Of a stretch of DNA of 64,000 bases, positions 16,561-26,757 are shown piece by piece. The translations under genes were made by a program, and so were the position numbers. The notes beneath the pieces were generated by a model. That model ran no database searches, had not been told where the DNA came from, and saw only the letters and a list, made by a program, of their open reading frames with translations. Origin of the DNA: Sphingopyxis italica (lineage in GTDB: Bacteria; Pseudomonadota; Alphaproteobacteria; Sphingomonadales; Sphingomonadaceae); NCBI RefSeq assembly GCF_011926545.1, contig NZ_JAATIT010000001.1:1-64000 (forward strand). The letters run 5' to 3'. Numbering within the stretch: position 1 is the first letter of the stretch; every line of letters starts with the position of its first letter.

Positions 16561-17433
16561 TCAAAGCAGCCCGGCAAGCAGCGCGGCAACGCGCGCGGGC
16601 GCTTCCATCGGGATGAAATGACTATGTTCCGCCCAAAGTTCGTCGCGCTCGGCGCCGATCGCAGGACCCAGCCCGATCCACGTCGGGCTCAGCGAAAAGT
16701 CGAGCGCGCTGCCACGCTCGCCGGTCGGCGCGCGGATGACGGTCGAGGGAGTTGCAAGATAGTGCAACCACTCGTGCGGGCTGGTGCGCAGCGCATTCTG
16801 ATAGACCGATGCTTCGAGCGCCGGGGGGCAGGCAAGCTCCAGTCCCGCCCCGTCGGCGGGGGGAAGCAGGCCATGCGTGCAATAGTCGGCGAGCACGCGC
16901 GGATCCCAGTTCGCATAGGGCGGCCGGTCGGCGAAGCGCGCGCGCATCTCCTCGACGTCGGTCCAGACGTTGCGCCGCCGCGCAACGGGATGGTCGGCAG
17001 GGTCGGGAATCACTTTCGCAGCCTCGCCCTCGTAAAAGGCCGGGTCCATGATCACCGGGTCGATCAGCACGAGGTGGCGAAAGGCCGCGGGCCGCTGCGA
17101 CGCGAGACGCGTCAGGATATAGGCGCCCATGCTGTGGCCGCAACCGACGATCGGATGCCCGCCGAGCCCGTCGAGCAGCGGCAGCAACACATCGGCGGTC
17201 GCCGTCCAGTTAGCGAGCGTCGCAGGGCGGAAGCTTCGCCCATGGCCGCGGTGGTCGGGTGCGATGACGTGCGTTCCCGCGGGAAGCGCCGCGACGACCT
17301 GATCCCAGAGCCGCGCGTGAAAGCCGGTCGCGTGGAGCAGGAGTAGCGAGGGTCGCTCACCCCGCTCACCCCATTCGAACCAGCAGATGTCGCCGTCCGG
17401 CGTTTCCAGCCGGTGCTCCCGGGGTTCGCTCAC
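16561..17433 (-). CDS. Alpha/beta-fold hydrolase
   Basis: A 290-residue hydrolase with the oxyanion region LLLHATGFHA, the second conserved block PDHRGHGRS, the nucleophile elbow GCGHSMGAY with S101, and a likely catalytic histidine in AEHSHFIPMEAP near residue 273. No signal peptide, so cytoplasmic. The substrate cannot be predicted. The start is a GTG 3 bases after the aspS stop, so it probably forms an operon with aspS. Confidence 0.85.
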   Translation of the reverse strand: MSEPREHRLETPDGDICWFEWGERGERPSLLLLHATGFHARLWDQVVAALPAGTHVIAPDHRGHGRSFRPATLANWTATADVLLPLLDGLGGHPIVGCGHSMGAYILTRLASQRPAAFRHLVLIDPVIMDPAFYEGEAAKVIPDPADHPVARRRNVWTDVEEMRARFADRPPYANWDPRVLADYCTHGLLPPADGAGLELACPPALEASVYQNALRTSPHEWLHYLATPSTVIRAPTGERGSALDFSLSPTWIGLGPAIGAERDELWAEHSHFIPMEAPARVAALLAGLL

Positions 17434-17436
17434 GCC

Positions 17437-19218
17437 TTAGCTCTTCGGACCGTCGACGATACGGATGCCGAGTTCCTTGAGCTGCTTGTCGCTGACCGGC
17501 GCCGGGGCGCCCATCATCAAATCCTCGGCCTTCTGATTCATCGGAAAGACGACGACCTCGCGGATGTTCGGCTCGTCGGCGAGCAGCATCACGATGCGGT
17601 CGACACCCGGCGCCGAACCGCCATGCGGCGGCGCGCCGAACTTGAACGCGTTGATCATGCCGCTGAAGTTCGAGTCGACTTCGGCTTGGGAATAGCCAGC
17701 AATTTCGAACGCCTTGTACATGATGTCCGGGCGGTGGTTCCGGATCGCGCCCGACGACAGTTCGACGCCGTTGCAAACGATGTCGTACTGCCAGGCGAGG
17801 ATGTCGAGCGGATCCTTGGTTTCCAAGGCTTCGAGCTCGCCCTGCGGCATCGAGAAGGGGTTGTGGCTGAAGTCGATCTTGCCGGTGTCCTCGTCGGCCT
17901 CGAACATCGGGAAGTCGACGATCCAGCACATCTCGAACTTGTTCGGATCGATCAGATCGAGCTGCTCGGCGACGCGGGTGCGCGCCAGCCCCGCGAGCTT
18001 CGCGGCGACCGCTTCTTTGCCCGCCGCGAAAAACAGCCCGTCGTCGGGACCGATGCCGAGTTCGGCGGCGAGCGCGTCCATCTTCTCCGGCCCATGGTTC
18101 TTGGCGATCGGACCGCCCCATTCGCCGCCCTTGCGCGTCGCATAGCCGAGGCCGGCAAAGCCCTCGCCCTGCGCCCAGCTGTTCATGTCGTCGAAGAATT
18201 TGCGGCTCTTCTCGGCGGTCGCGGGCGCGGGGATCGCGCGCACCACGTCGCCCGCGGCGACGATGTCGGCGAAGCGGCCGAAGCCCGAGCCGGTGAAGTG
18301 CGACGAGACGTCGGTGATGATCAGCGGGTTGCGAAGGTCGGGCTTGTCGTTGCCGTATTTCAGCATCGATTCGCGGTAGGGGATGCGCGGGAACGAGCCG
18401 GCCGGGGTCACCGACTTGCCGTTCGCAAACTCCTCGAACACGCCCGCGAGCACGGGTTCGATCGCGTTGAAGACGTCATCTTGCGTGACGAAGCTCATCT
18501 CGAAGTCGAGCTGGTAGAATTCGCCGGGCGAACGGTCGGCGCGCGCGTCTTCGTCGCGGAAACAGGGCGCGATCTGGAAATAGCGGTCGAAACCCGCGAC
18601 CATCAGCAACTGCTTGAACATCTGCGGCGCCTGCGGCAGCGCATAGAATTTGCCGGGGTGGACGCGGCTCGGTACCAGATAGTCGCGTGCGCCTTCGGGC
18701 GACGAGGCGGTGAGGATCGGCGTCTGATATTCGGTGAAGCCCTGATCGACCATGCGGCGACGCAGGCTGGCGATCACGTTCGAGCGCAGCAGAATGTTCG
18801 CGTGCAGGCGGTCACGGCGGAGGTCGAGGAAGCGGTATTTAAGACGGATATCCTCGGGATATTCCTGCTCGCCCGCGACCGGCATCGGCAGCTCGATCGC
18901 CGCCGACTGAACGGATACGTCACGCGCGCGGACTTCGATCGCGCCGGTCGGCAGGTTGACGTTGGTTGTCTCCGCCGAACGCGCGACGACGTCGCCGGTG
19001 ATCGTCACGACGCTTTCGGCGCGCAGGCCGTCGAGCGTGGCGAACGCCGCGTCGCTGCTGTCGGCCACGATCTGGGTCAGGCCATAATGATCGCGCAGAT
19101 CAACGAAGAGCAGTCCGCCATGGTCGCGCTTGCGATGGACCCAGCCCGAAACGCGGACATTCTGGCCGACATCCTCGGCGCGAAGCTGGCCACAATTATG
19201 GGTGCGATAGGCGTGCAT
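17437..19218 (-). CDS. aspS: Aspartyl-tRNA synthetase
   Basis: Charges tRNA(Asp), and possibly tRNA(Asn) in organisms that use the amidotransferase route. The product is 593 aa, the bacterial-type length. The N-terminal OB-fold anticodon-binding domain ([23 protein letters not shown]), class II motif 2 ([25 protein letters not shown]) and motif 3 ([22 protein letters not shown]) are clear, with the bacterial insertion (GAD) domain between them. Its place near rnd, ppx, ppk1 and hdaA matches the neighbourhood seen in other alphaproteobacteria. Confidence 0.97.
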   Translation of the reverse strand: MHAYRTHNCGQLRAEDVGQNVRVSGWVHRKRDHGGLLFVDLRDHYGLTQIVADSSDAAFATLDGLRAESVVTITGDVVARSAETTNVNLPTGAIEVRARDVSVQSAAIELPMPVAGEQEYPEDIRLKYRFLDLRRDRLHANILLRSNVIASLRRRMVDQGFTEYQTPILTASSPEGARDYLVPSRVHPGKFYALPQAPQMFKQLLMVAGFDRYFQIAPCFRDEDARADRSPGEFYQLDFEMSFVTQDDVFNAIEPVLAGVFEEFANGKSVTPAGSFPRIPYRESMLKYGNDKPDLRNPLIITDVSSHFTGSGFGRFADIVAAGDVVRAIPAPATAEKSRKFFDDMNSWAQGEGFAGLGYATRKGGEWGGPIAKNHGPEKMDALAAELGIGPDDGLFFAAGKEAVAAKLAGLARTRVAEQLDLIDPNKFEMCWIVDFPMFEADEDTGKIDFSHNPFSMPQGELEALETKDPLDILAWQYDIVCNGVELSSGAIRNHRPDIMYKAFEIAGYSQAEVDSNFSGMINAFKFGAPPHGGSAPGVDRIVMLLADEPNIREVVVFPMNQKAEDLMMGAPAPVSDKQLKELGIRIVDGPKS

Positions 19219-19316
19219 TTCGTCGTCTTTCGATGAATGAGGAAATCAACTTTAACGTGATTTGTGGCCGCGCCTAAGGCAGGTCGGCGCGCCATTTGTC
19301 AAGAGTCGAGGCGGTT

Positions 19317-20828
19317 TCAGCAGGTCAATCCCAGCCCATCGAGTACCTCGCTGCCGAACAGCGCGCGGTGGACGGGATCGGGCATCAACCGGTCGCGCGC
19401 AGCACACCAGCGGCGGAAATCCTCGCTATAGTCGGACGCGACGCGCGCGGCATCGAGACGGCAGCTTTTCGCCCAGTGGCGGGTAAAGACAATCCCCTCT
19501 GCATCGAGGCATTCGACGACGCGCGCATAGGCATCGGCGGTACGCTGGCTGCGCGGGCCGTCGAAATCGATCACCGCATTGTGCGGAAAACGCGCGGGAG
19601 CGAGAAGGCCCTGCGCCCGCTCCATGAAGCGCACGGTAACGACGGTCGAACCGCCGTGGCGCGCATAGACGGCGCAGATGCGTTCGAAGGCGCGCGCAAG
19701 GTCGGCGCGGTCGATGGTGACCGAGGCGTTGAACAGGTCCGCCATGGGGCGGTGCGTGTCGAGCCCTTCGCCCCAGCTGCCGTAGACGGGCGGATCTTCG
19801 ATGTCGGGGCCGGCGGCGTAGCCGAGCTTCATGGCGAATTGCAGCAGCGCGCCCCGCGCCCACGGATAATCGTCGAGCAGCCGGCCGAGCAGGCTGAGCG
19901 CATCATAGCCCGCGCCGAGCTGGCCGGGCGTCGCGCGCGGATAATCGTCGCGCCACGGCTCGCAATAAAGGAAGCGCAGCATCGCGGGCCGCTTGAACGG
20001 CTTGTAGGGATTGACGATCATCTGGACGAAATCGGGGTCGCGGTCGAGCGCATAGGTAGCGGAGAAGCGCCGGAAATCGCCCGAGGCAAGCCAGTCGAGC
20101 GCGGCGCGGTCGACCTTGCGCAGATTCTGGATCGGGCGAACGAGGAATTTGGGCACGCTGTCGACGACAAGCGCGGTGACGATGCCAAGCGAGCCGACGG
20201 GAAGCTGCGCCGCGGCGAAAACATCATCGTCGCGCAGCGGCGCCGAGCCCGTCGCGGCGATGAAGGCGTCGCTCATCACGCCCGCGCCCGGCTCGATCCA
20301 GTGGATGCCGCCGGGCGTGACGATCTGCACCGCGCGGATATGATCCTGAACGCCGCCGCGCGCGATCATCGAACCGTGGGTTCCCGTCGCGGCGGCGCCC
20401 GCAAAGGTCTGACCGTTGCCCGCGCCGCTGGTCCACAGCGAGCGGCCCTGCGCCTCGAACTTGTCGGAGACCTCATCGACGAGCGCCCCGGCTTCGACGA
20501 GCATCAACGCGCTCGCATCGACGCCGGGACGGACATCTTCGGCGCCGAGCCGGAAACAGCGGTTGAAGCGGCGCGTGTGAAGCAGCCAGCTTTGCGAAGC
20601 GATGTTGACGTTCGACGGCGACCAGCCCGCGCCGAGCGGACGGACGCGGCGCTGGGCCGTTTGTGCCTGCACAAGCCAGTCCTGCACGGATTTCGCGGCA
20701 ATCGCGATCTCGTCGCGCCCGCGTTCCGCGTCGCCGCTGCGCAAGGCAAAGCGCGTCGCCGCCTCGCACGTCCCGGTGCCGTGATAATTGGTCCAGCGGC
20801 CTTCCTCGCGGAGCTTGACGATCGGCAT
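19317..20828 (-). CDS. FAD-linked sugar-1,4-lactone oxidase (D-arabinono-lactone oxidase type)
   Basis: An FAD-dependent oxidase of 503 aa. The FAD-binding domain (about 40-215) shows RPLGAGWSPSNVNIAS, GAGNGQTFAGAAATGTHG and LGIVTALVVD. The C-terminal half matches the ALO-type substrate domain, ending with the HWAKSCRLD motif. Members of the family oxidise aldonolactones or alditols; the exact substrate is unknown here. The start is the ATG at 20826-20828, which shares one base with the stop of the small membrane-protein gene upstream (TGATG), so translation is coupled. The frame is open further upstream but in shadow of that gene. Confidence 0.82.
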   Translation of the reverse strand: MPIVKLREEGRWTNYHGTGTCEAATRFALRSGDAERGRDEIAIAAKSVQDWLVQAQTAQRRVRPLGAGWSPSNVNIASQSWLLHTRRFNRCFRLGAEDVRPGVDASALMLVEAGALVDEVSDKFEAQGRSLWTSGAGNGQTFAGAAATGTHGSMIARGGVQDHIRAVQIVTPGGIHWIEPGAGVMSDAFIAATGSAPLRDDDVFAAAQLPVGSLGIVTALVVDSVPKFLVRPIQNLRKVDRAALDWLASGDFRRFSATYALDRDPDFVQMIVNPYKPFKRPAMLRFLYCEPWRDDYPRATPGQLGAGYDALSLLGRLLDDYPWARGALLQFAMKLGYAAGPDIEDPPVYGSWGEGLDTHRPMADLFNASVTIDRADLARAFERICAVYARHGGSTVVTVRFMERAQGLLAPARFPHNAVIDFDGPRSQRTADAYARVVECLDAEGIVFTRHWAKSCRLDAARVASDYSEDFRRWCAARDRLMPDPVHRALFGSEVLDGLGLTC

Positions 20829-21157
20829 CACGCCTCTCCCAACGGCAGGATGCCGGCATGCGCGCGCCACGCCACAGTCACCGGGCGCAGGAATCCGGCG
20901 CTCACGATCGCGACGAGCATCTGGCGCCGCGTCGCGAATACGCGCACGTCGCACAGGCCATGGTCGGAATCGGGCGTCACGAACGGCTGCGCGGCCTCGG
21001 CGGCGAAGCCCCAGCCCTTCAGCGTCACGACGATCGATTCTTCGTCGAGCGGCCGCGGATTGGCGATCGAGACGAAAATATCCGCCTGCCCCGCGAGATA
21101 TTGGCCGAAAAGCAACGCAAAACCGAGCGCGGCGAGCACCCAACCGAGCCACATCAT
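20828..21157 (-). CDS. Small membrane-anchored protein of unknown function, 109 aa
   Basis: One N-terminal membrane helix (WLGWVLAALGFALLFGQYLAG, about 3-23) is followed by about 85 residues of mixed character (DIFVSIANPRPLDEESIVVTLKG). It contains one cysteine pair-free soluble part with a single Cys (GLCDVRV). It starts with a double ATG, divergent from rnd, and its stop overlaps the lactone oxidase start by one base. The pairing suggests a helper or anchor for that oxidase, but no family was recognised. Confidence 0.7.
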   Translation of the reverse strand: MMWLGWVLAALGFALLFGQYLAGQADIFVSIANPRPLDEESIVVTLKGWGFAAEAAQPFVTPDSDHGLCDVRVFATRRQMLVAIVSAGFLRPVTVAWRAHAGILPLGEA

Positions 21158-21277
21158 GCCCCAAATCCCTTCGTCTTTTTCTCCGGCCGGTGTTCCGGCT
21201 CCGCGACCCGAAGAGCTACGGGAAGGCCTGTTCAATTTTTCCTGCCCGTTCCCCTCAACTAGCTGTATAGGCGCGCT

Positions 21278-22465
21278 ATGCAAGTCCATCCGTTGATCGA
21301 AACCAACGCCGCGCTCGTCGAATTCTGCGACCTTATCGGGAACAGCGATTTCATCGCGGTCGATACCGAATTCATGCGCGAAAACACCTTCTGGCCAGAG
21401 CTTTGCCTGATCCAGGTGGCCGACCGCGAGCATGCCGCGGCGATCGACCCGATGGCGCCGGGCATCGACCTCAAGCCATTGCTCGACCTGCTCGTCGATA
21501 ACGAGGACATGCTGAAAGTCTTTCACGCGGGCGGACAGGATGTCGAAATCATCTTCAACCTGACCGGCAAGACCCCGCACCCGATCTTCGACACCCAGAT
21601 CGGCCAGATGGCGCTGGGTCAGGCCGAACAGGTCGGCTATTCGAACCTCGTCGAAGCGTGGATCGGGCTGCAACTCGACAAGGGCGCGCGCTTTACCGAC
21701 TGGAGCCGCCGTCCGCTCGACAAGCGCCAGATCGACTATGCGATCGGCGACGTCACGCACCTCGCAAAGATTTTCCCGATGATGCTCGACAAGCTGATCA
21801 AGACCAGCCGTGGCCACTGGCTCGACGAGGAAATGGAAAAGCTTGCCGATCCGGCCAACTACAGCGTCGACCCCGACAAGGCGTGGCAACGGATCAAGAT
21901 TCCGACGCGCAAGACCGACGTGCTCGGCCGGCTGCAGGCGCTCGCCGCCTGGCGCGAGCGCGAGGCGCGGAACAAGAATCTGCCCCGCGGCCGGATCGTC
22001 AAGGACGAGACGCTCGCCGACCTTGCCGCGCATCCGCCGAAGGATCAGGACGGGCTCGGCCGCGTCCGCGGATTGTCGGCGACATGGCGCACCAACGACA
22101 TCGGCGGCCGGCTGATGGACGCGATCGCGAACGCCAAGCCGATGTCGAAGGACGACATGCCGGAACGCGCGCCGCGCGGCCCGGGGCTCGGCAAGGAAGG
22201 CACGTTGGTGGCCGACCTTTTGAAGCTGCTGCTCAAGATCCGGGCGCGCGAGCTCAATGTCGCGGCGCGGCTGATCGCGCGCAGCGACGATCTCGAGGCG
22301 CTGGCCGCCGGGGCGCGGAACGGCATCCAGATGATGGAGGGCTGGCGCTACGACGTGTTCGGCCACGCCGCGCTCGATCTTGTCGAGGGACGCATGGGCT
22401 TTGCCGTCGTCAACGGCAAGCTGGTGATGAGCGAGATCGACGCGGCGACCGCGGCCGCGGTTTAA
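21278..22465 (+). CDS. rnd: Ribonuclease D
   Basis: A 3'-5' exoribonuclease that trims tRNA and other stable RNA precursors. The product is 395 aa. The DEDDy exonuclease residues are complete: D29 and E31 (VDTEF), D88 (GGQDVEI), Y154 and D158 (DYAIGDVTHL). An HRDC domain follows (about 205-290), then a C-terminal helical domain. It is convergent with ppx, and the stop codons share TTAA (22462-22465). Confidence 0.95.
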   Translation: MQVHPLIETNAALVEFCDLIGNSDFIAVDTEFMRENTFWPELCLIQVADREHAAAIDPMAPGIDLKPLLDLLVDNEDMLKVFHAGGQDVEIIFNLTGKTPHPIFDTQIGQMALGQAEQVGYSNLVEAWIGLQLDKGARFTDWSRRPLDKRQIDYAIGDVTHLAKIFPMMLDKLIKTSRGHWLDEEMEKLADPANYSVDPDKAWQRIKIPTRKTDVLGRLQALAAWREREARNKNLPRGRIVKDETLADLAAHPPKDQDGLGRVRGLSATWRTNDIGGRLMDAIANAKPMSKDDMPERAPRGPGLGKEGTLVADLLKLLLKIRARELNVAARLIARSDDLEALAAGARNGIQMMEGWRYDVFGHAALDLVEGRMGFAVVNGKLVMSEIDAATAAAV

Positions 22466-23964
22466 ACCAGCACCAGTTCCGGTTTCGCATCGAGTGCCTG
22501 CGCGAGGACGCGGAGGCGGCGCTCGACCGATTCGCCCGCCAGATGATGCCAGCCGGCGTCGAGGGACAGCCGCAACCTGCCATCGACGAGCGCGATCCCG
22601 CTCGCCTTGAGCGGCGCCTCGACCCCGCCGGTCAGCCGCTGGGCGAGGCGGATCGCGAGACCCCATTGCCGCGCGCGCGCCAGTCTTTCCGGCGAAACGA
22701 GCGTGCCCATCGCGGGAAATTCGGCGTCGGCGCCGCCGAAGCCGGCGTAAAGCGCGCGCGCGAGGAGGATACGTCCCGGAATGTCGATGCTGCGCCAGTT
22801 GCCGTGCAGGCCGATCTCGGTGCCGCGTTCGGCGCGGAAATCGGGGTTCGCCGACCAGGCGACGTCGCTGAGCAGGCTCGCCGCGAGGCGGACGCGGCTG
22901 TCGGCCGGCGCTTCATCGGCAAAGAGCGGCGCGATCCAGTCGGCGATCGCGCGGCCGTGCGGCGCGAAACGCGCAAGGCGGCGACCCTCGAATTCGGCGG
23001 CGACGATCAGAGGATCCTGCGCGCGCGTCTCGGCATCGAGCGCTTGATAGAGCAATCCTTCGCGAAGGCCCGATGACGAAACGGTCATTTCGGGGACCTC
23101 GAGGATGTTGACGAGCGCCGCAAGCAGCGCCGCGGCATCGGGCAAGGCGGCCGCGCGGTTCGACGCCATGCCGGGAATCGCGCGCAATTCCTCGAAATTC
23201 AGCCTTTTGGTCGCGCGGATCAGGCGGCGGAGCGCGCTGCGTGGCAGCGTGTGCTGGTCGAGCACCGCGAGCGGGTCCTTGGTGAGTTCGAGGTCGAGGC
23301 GCGAGAGCGCACGCCACGAACCGCCAACGAGGTAGAGCGGCAGCCCGGTCAGCCCCTCGCCGGGCCAGCCGGCGGTGCGGAGCATCTTGCGGATCGCGCG
23401 CTCGAACGCCTGCTCGCCACCCTGGCGCAGCGCCGGCAAGCGGAGCACGCCGAGCGGAAAGGACGCGCAGCGGCCGACCCGGCCATCCGACACTTCGGCC
23501 AGTTCGAGGCTGCCGCCCCCCAAATCGACCGCGATGCCATGCGCGTCGGGAATCGCCGAAAGCACGCCATGCCCGGCGGCTTCGGCCTCCTCCTCGCCCG
23601 AGAGCAGCCGGATGTCGAGCCCGGCCTCGGCCGCGGCGGCGATGAAGTCGGGGCCGTTCGCCGCGTCGCGCACAGCAGCGGTGGCGACGCACTGGACCGA
23701 CTTCACGTCCATATGCTGCGCGAGCAGCGCGTAGCGGCGGAGCGCGACGAGGCCGCGTGTCGCATCCTCGGGCGCGATGCGGCCGTCGATCGCGAGGCCG
23801 CGGCCGAGGCCGGCGGCGACCTTTTCGTTGAAGATCACCGCGGGCGCGCGCGCCGGGCCTTCATAGACGACAATCCGCACCGAGTTGGAGCCGATGTCGA
23901 TGACGGCGGATCGGCTGACCGCTTGTTTGGTGCGCAGGAAATTCAACCTCTTCTCAATCTTCAC
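22462..23964 (-). CDS. ppx: Exopolyphosphatase (Ppx/GppA family)
   Basis: Releases phosphate from the ends of polyphosphate; some members also act on pppGpp. The product is 500 aa. The actin-like ATPase fold is shown by SAVIDIGSNSVRIVVYEG near the N terminus, the SGEEEAEAAGHGVLSAI block, and the second phosphate loop GIAVDLGGGSLELAEV. A helical C-terminal domain follows. The start is a GTG, and the gene overlaps ppk1 upstream by 11 bases, so the two opposing activities are made from one message. Confidence 0.93.
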   Translation of the reverse strand: MKIEKRLNFLRTKQAVSRSAVIDIGSNSVRIVVYEGPARAPAVIFNEKVAAGLGRGLAIDGRIAPEDATRGLVALRRYALLAQHMDVKSVQCVATAAVRDAANGPDFIAAAAEAGLDIRLLSGEEEAEAAGHGVLSAIPDAHGIAVDLGGGSLELAEVSDGRVGRCASFPLGVLRLPALRQGGEQAFERAIRKMLRTAGWPGEGLTGLPLYLVGGSWRALSRLDLELTKDPLAVLDQHTLPRSALRRLIRATKRLNFEELRAIPGMASNRAAALPDAAALLAALVNILEVPEMTVSSSGLREGLLYQALDAETRAQDPLIVAAEFEGRRLARFAPHGRAIADWIAPLFADEAPADSRVRLAASLLSDVAWSANPDFRAERGTEIGLHGNWRSIDIPGRILLARALYAGFGGADAEFPAMGTLVSPERLARARQWGLAIRLAQRLTGGVEAPLKASGIALVDGRLRLSLDAGWHHLAGESVERRLRVLAQALDAKPELVLV

Positions 23965-26122
23965 GCATATCGAAGGCGAGCGTGGGGACGTCCTGGCGCT
24001 TGTGGAGCGCGGTGCCGCGGCCCGACAGCGACGGGTTGTTCATAAAATAATGGTGTAAATTGAAAGGCTTGTCTCCAGGTTCCACACGCTCGGAGGTGCC
24101 GTCGGGCTGCAGGATCCAGCTTTGTTCATTGTCGATGAGGTTCGCGACGAGCACCTGATCCAATATCTGATCGTGGACGGTCGGATTGTCGATCGGGATC
24201 ATATATTCGACGCGGCGGTCGAAGTTGCGTGGCATCCAGTCCGCGCTTGAGATATAGAGCTTCGCCGCGCGGTGCGGCAATAGCGCGCCGTTGGCGAAAG
24301 CCCAGACGCGGCTATGTTCGAGGAAGCGGCCGACGACCGATTTGACGCGGATCGTTTCGGAAAGCCCGGCCACGCCGGGGCGCAGGCAGCAGATGCCGCG
24401 CACGATCAGCTCGATCGGCACCCCCGCCGCGCTGGCTTCGTACAGCTTGTCGATGATGTCGGGATCGACGAGGCTGTTCATCTTGGCCCAGACGCCCGAC
24501 GGCCGCCCCGACCTCGCCGCCGCGGTTTCGGCGTCGATCAGATCGCAAAGATGCGCGCGCATGTTGAGCGGCGACATGGTGACGAGGTCGAGCCGTTCGG
24601 GTTCGACATAGCCGGTGATATAGTTGAAGAGCTGCGCCGCATCGCGCCCCGCACGCGGATCGGCGGTGAAGAAGCTGAGATCGGTATAGATGCGCGCGGT
24701 GACCGGGTGATAATTGCCCGTGCCGAAGTGGCAATAGGTGCGATAGCCCTGCCCTTCGCGGCGCACGACCATCGAAATCTTGGCGTGCGTCTTCCACTCG
24801 ATGAAGCCGTAGACGACCTGCACGCCCGCGCGTTCGAGCTGGTTCGCCCAGAGGAGATTCTGCTCCTCGTCGAAACGCGCCTTGAGTTCGACGACCGCGG
24901 TCACCGACTTGCCCGCTTCGGCCGCCTCGATCAGCGCGCGGATTACGGGCGACTGGTCGCCGGCGCGATAGAGCGTCTGCTTGATCGCGACGACTTCGGG
25001 ATCGGCCGCGGCCTGGCGGAGGAAGGAGAGAACGACGTCGAAGCTCTCATAGGGGTGATGGACGAGGATGTCCTTCGAGCGGATCGCCGCGAAACAATCG
25101 CCGCCATGTTCGCGGATTCGTTCGGGGAAGCGCGGCGAGTAAGCGGGGAATTTGAGGTCGGGGCGGTCGACGTCGACGAGCGCCGACAGCGCCGCGAGGC
25201 CGATGAAACCGCCGATCTTGGCAACGATCGCCTCATGCCCCTGAATATCGGAGCCCAGCACCTCGGCGATTTCGGCCGGCATATCGGCTTCGAGTTCCAT
25301 CAGGATCACGCGGCCGCGGCGGCGACGGCGGATCGCGGTGCGGAACAGGCGGACGAGATCCTCGGCCTCTTCCTCAAGCTCGATGTCGCTGTCGCGGATG
25401 ATGCGGAACACGCCGAGCGAGCGAATCGTGAAACCAGGGAACAGCAGGTCGCCGAACAGTTCGATCAGATATTCGATCGGCACGAAGGCGCGCGGCTCGC
25501 CGGGAACCGGCACGAAGCGCGCCAGCGAGGCCGGGATCATCACCAGTTCGCGCACCGTGTCCCCGCTCGCCTTGCGCTGAAGGTCGAAGATAACGCCAAG
25601 GCCGCGGTTGGGGATGAAGGGAAAGGGGTGCGCCGGATCGAGCACCTGCGGGGTCAGGATCGGAAAAATCTGATCGATGAAATATTGGCGCAGCGCCCTG
25701 CGAAGCGCCTCCTTGTCCGACCCCGCGCCGTGAACGACGATGCCCTGTTCGGCGAGCTGACGGTGGAGCAGCTGCCATTCGCTCTGCTGCTGGTCGACGA
25801 GGCGGTGCACCTCGGCCTCGATCTCGGCAAGCTGCTGTCCCGGCGAGCGGCCGTCGGCCGAGGGATCGTCGATCCCCTGCAACTGCTGGCCCTTCAGACC
25901 CGCGACGCGGACCATGAAGAATTCGTCGAGGTTGCTGCCCGAAATCGACAGGAAGCGGAGGCGTTCGAGCAGCGGATGCGCGGGATTGCGCGCTTCCTCC
26001 ATCACCCGCCGGTTGAAGGCGAGCCACGAGAGTTCGCGGTTGAAGAAGCGTTCGGGACCGAAGGAAGGGGCCGTCGTATCGGCGTCATTATCTGCGCGTA
26101 AGGAGCCGCCGGCTATCGACAT
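23954..26122 (-). CDS. ppk1: Polyphosphate kinase 1
   Basis: Makes polyphosphate from ATP. The product is 722 aa, a normal PPK1 length. The N domain starts at RFFNRELSWLAFNRRVMEEA, the head domain and the two phospholipase-D-like C domains follow. The conserved ILVHHPYESFDVVLSFLRQA, the catalytic histidine region EWKTHAKISMVVRREG, and TGNYHPVTARIYTDLSFFT are intact. It overlaps hdaA upstream by 10 bases and ppx downstream by 11, so the operon is tightly coupled. Confidence 0.96.
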   Translation of the reverse strand: MSIAGGSLRADNDADTTAPSFGPERFFNRELSWLAFNRRVMEEARNPAHPLLERLRFLSISGSNLDEFFMVRVAGLKGQQLQGIDDPSADGRSPGQQLAEIEAEVHRLVDQQQSEWQLLHRQLAEQGIVVHGAGSDKEALRRALRQYFIDQIFPILTPQVLDPAHPFPFIPNRGLGVIFDLQRKASGDTVRELVMIPASLARFVPVPGEPRAFVPIEYLIELFGDLLFPGFTIRSLGVFRIIRDSDIELEEEAEDLVRLFRTAIRRRRRGRVILMELEADMPAEIAEVLGSDIQGHEAIVAKIGGFIGLAALSALVDVDRPDLKFPAYSPRFPERIREHGGDCFAAIRSKDILVHHPYESFDVVLSFLRQAAADPEVVAIKQTLYRAGDQSPVIRALIEAAEAGKSVTAVVELKARFDEEQNLLWANQLERAGVQVVYGFIEWKTHAKISMVVRREGQGYRTYCHFGTGNYHPVTARIYTDLSFFTADPRAGRDAAQLFNYITGYVEPERLDLVTMSPLNMRAHLCDLIDAETAAARSGRPSGVWAKMNSLVDPDIIDKLYEASAAGVPIELIVRGICCLRPGVAGLSETIRVKSVVGRFLEHSRVWAFANGALLPHRAAKLYISSADWMPRNFDRRVEYMIPIDNPTVHDQILDQVLVANLIDNEQSWILQPDGTSERVEPGDKPFNLHHYFMNNPSLSGRGTALHKRQDVPTLAFDMRED

Positions 26123-26757
26123 TGTGCTTCATCCTGCCTTTCGAGCAAATCGGGATCGATCAGCCCCTGTGACAGTAATGTTTCACGCGTAAGACGAATG
26201 GTGATGCCGCCCTTTTTTTCGAGCGAGGCGGCGTCGAGCGCCGCGACGACGCGATGGATCATCGCATAGCTGCGTTCCATCCGCGGTACGATATAGGCGG
26301 CAACGCCCGGTGCCAATGCCACGCCGCGCTGCGCGAACAGTGCCTCGATCAGGTCGCGGGCAAGGCAGTCGTCGGGCTCGCCGATCGCGAGCACGGGGAC
26401 GGCGGCGAGGCGCGAACGGAGGTCGGGAAGCGCGACATTCCAGTCGGACGGCGGGGCATCGGCGATGATCAGCAGCGGCGTGCCGCTCGCCTGCGCAGCA
26501 TTCCAGGCGTGGAAAATCTCTTCTTCGGAAACGCTGTCGTGCCCGTCGATGACGCGGCCGCCGGTTTCGCGCGCGAAAAGGCGGCCCATCAGGCTGCGCC
26601 CCGAGCCGCGTGGCCCGGTGAGCACCGCCGTGCGAACGGGCCACGTCGCGACGTGGCGCAAATAGCGCACGGCGTCGGCGTTGCTGGTGCCGACGATCAG
26701 CGGGCCGTCGTTCGAGCCGCCCGCACTCCAGTCGAGCGGTAGCGCGATCTGTCCCAT
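26113..26757 (-). CDS. hdaA: DnaA-related regulator HdaA (Hda homologue)
   Basis: An AAA+ protein that, with the DNA-polymerase clamp, triggers ATP hydrolysis by DnaA and prevents re-initiation. The product is 214 aa. A clamp-binding peptide QIALPLDW is at the N terminus (3-10), followed by a Walker A-like loop TGPRGSGRS (47-55) and the sensor and lid regions (YIVPRMERSYAMIHRVVAALD). There is no DNA-binding domain IV, which separates it from DnaA. Its start shares one base with the stop of the DUF2066 gene, and its end overlaps ppk1. Confidence 0.9.
   Translation of the reverse strand: MGQIALPLDWSAGGSNDGPLIVGTSNADAVRYLRHVATWPVRTAVLTGPRGSGRSLMGRLFARETGGRVIDGHDSVSEEEIFHAWNAAQASGTPLLIIADAPPSDWNVALPDLRSRLAAVPVLAIGEPDDCLARDLIEALFAQRGVALAPGVAAYIVPRMERSYAMIHRVVAALDAASLEKKGGITIRLTRETLLSQGLIDPDLLERQDEAQCR

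Noticed and set aside
21158..22666. N-terminal extension of the 109-aa protein to a 612-codon frame
   Set aside because: The upstream part is antisense to rnd; only the last 109 residues carry a membrane helix and fit the gap.
24314..26101. 595-codon plus-strand frame opposite ppk1
   Set aside because: Antisense shadow with no motif; the ppk1 frame has all conserved blocks.
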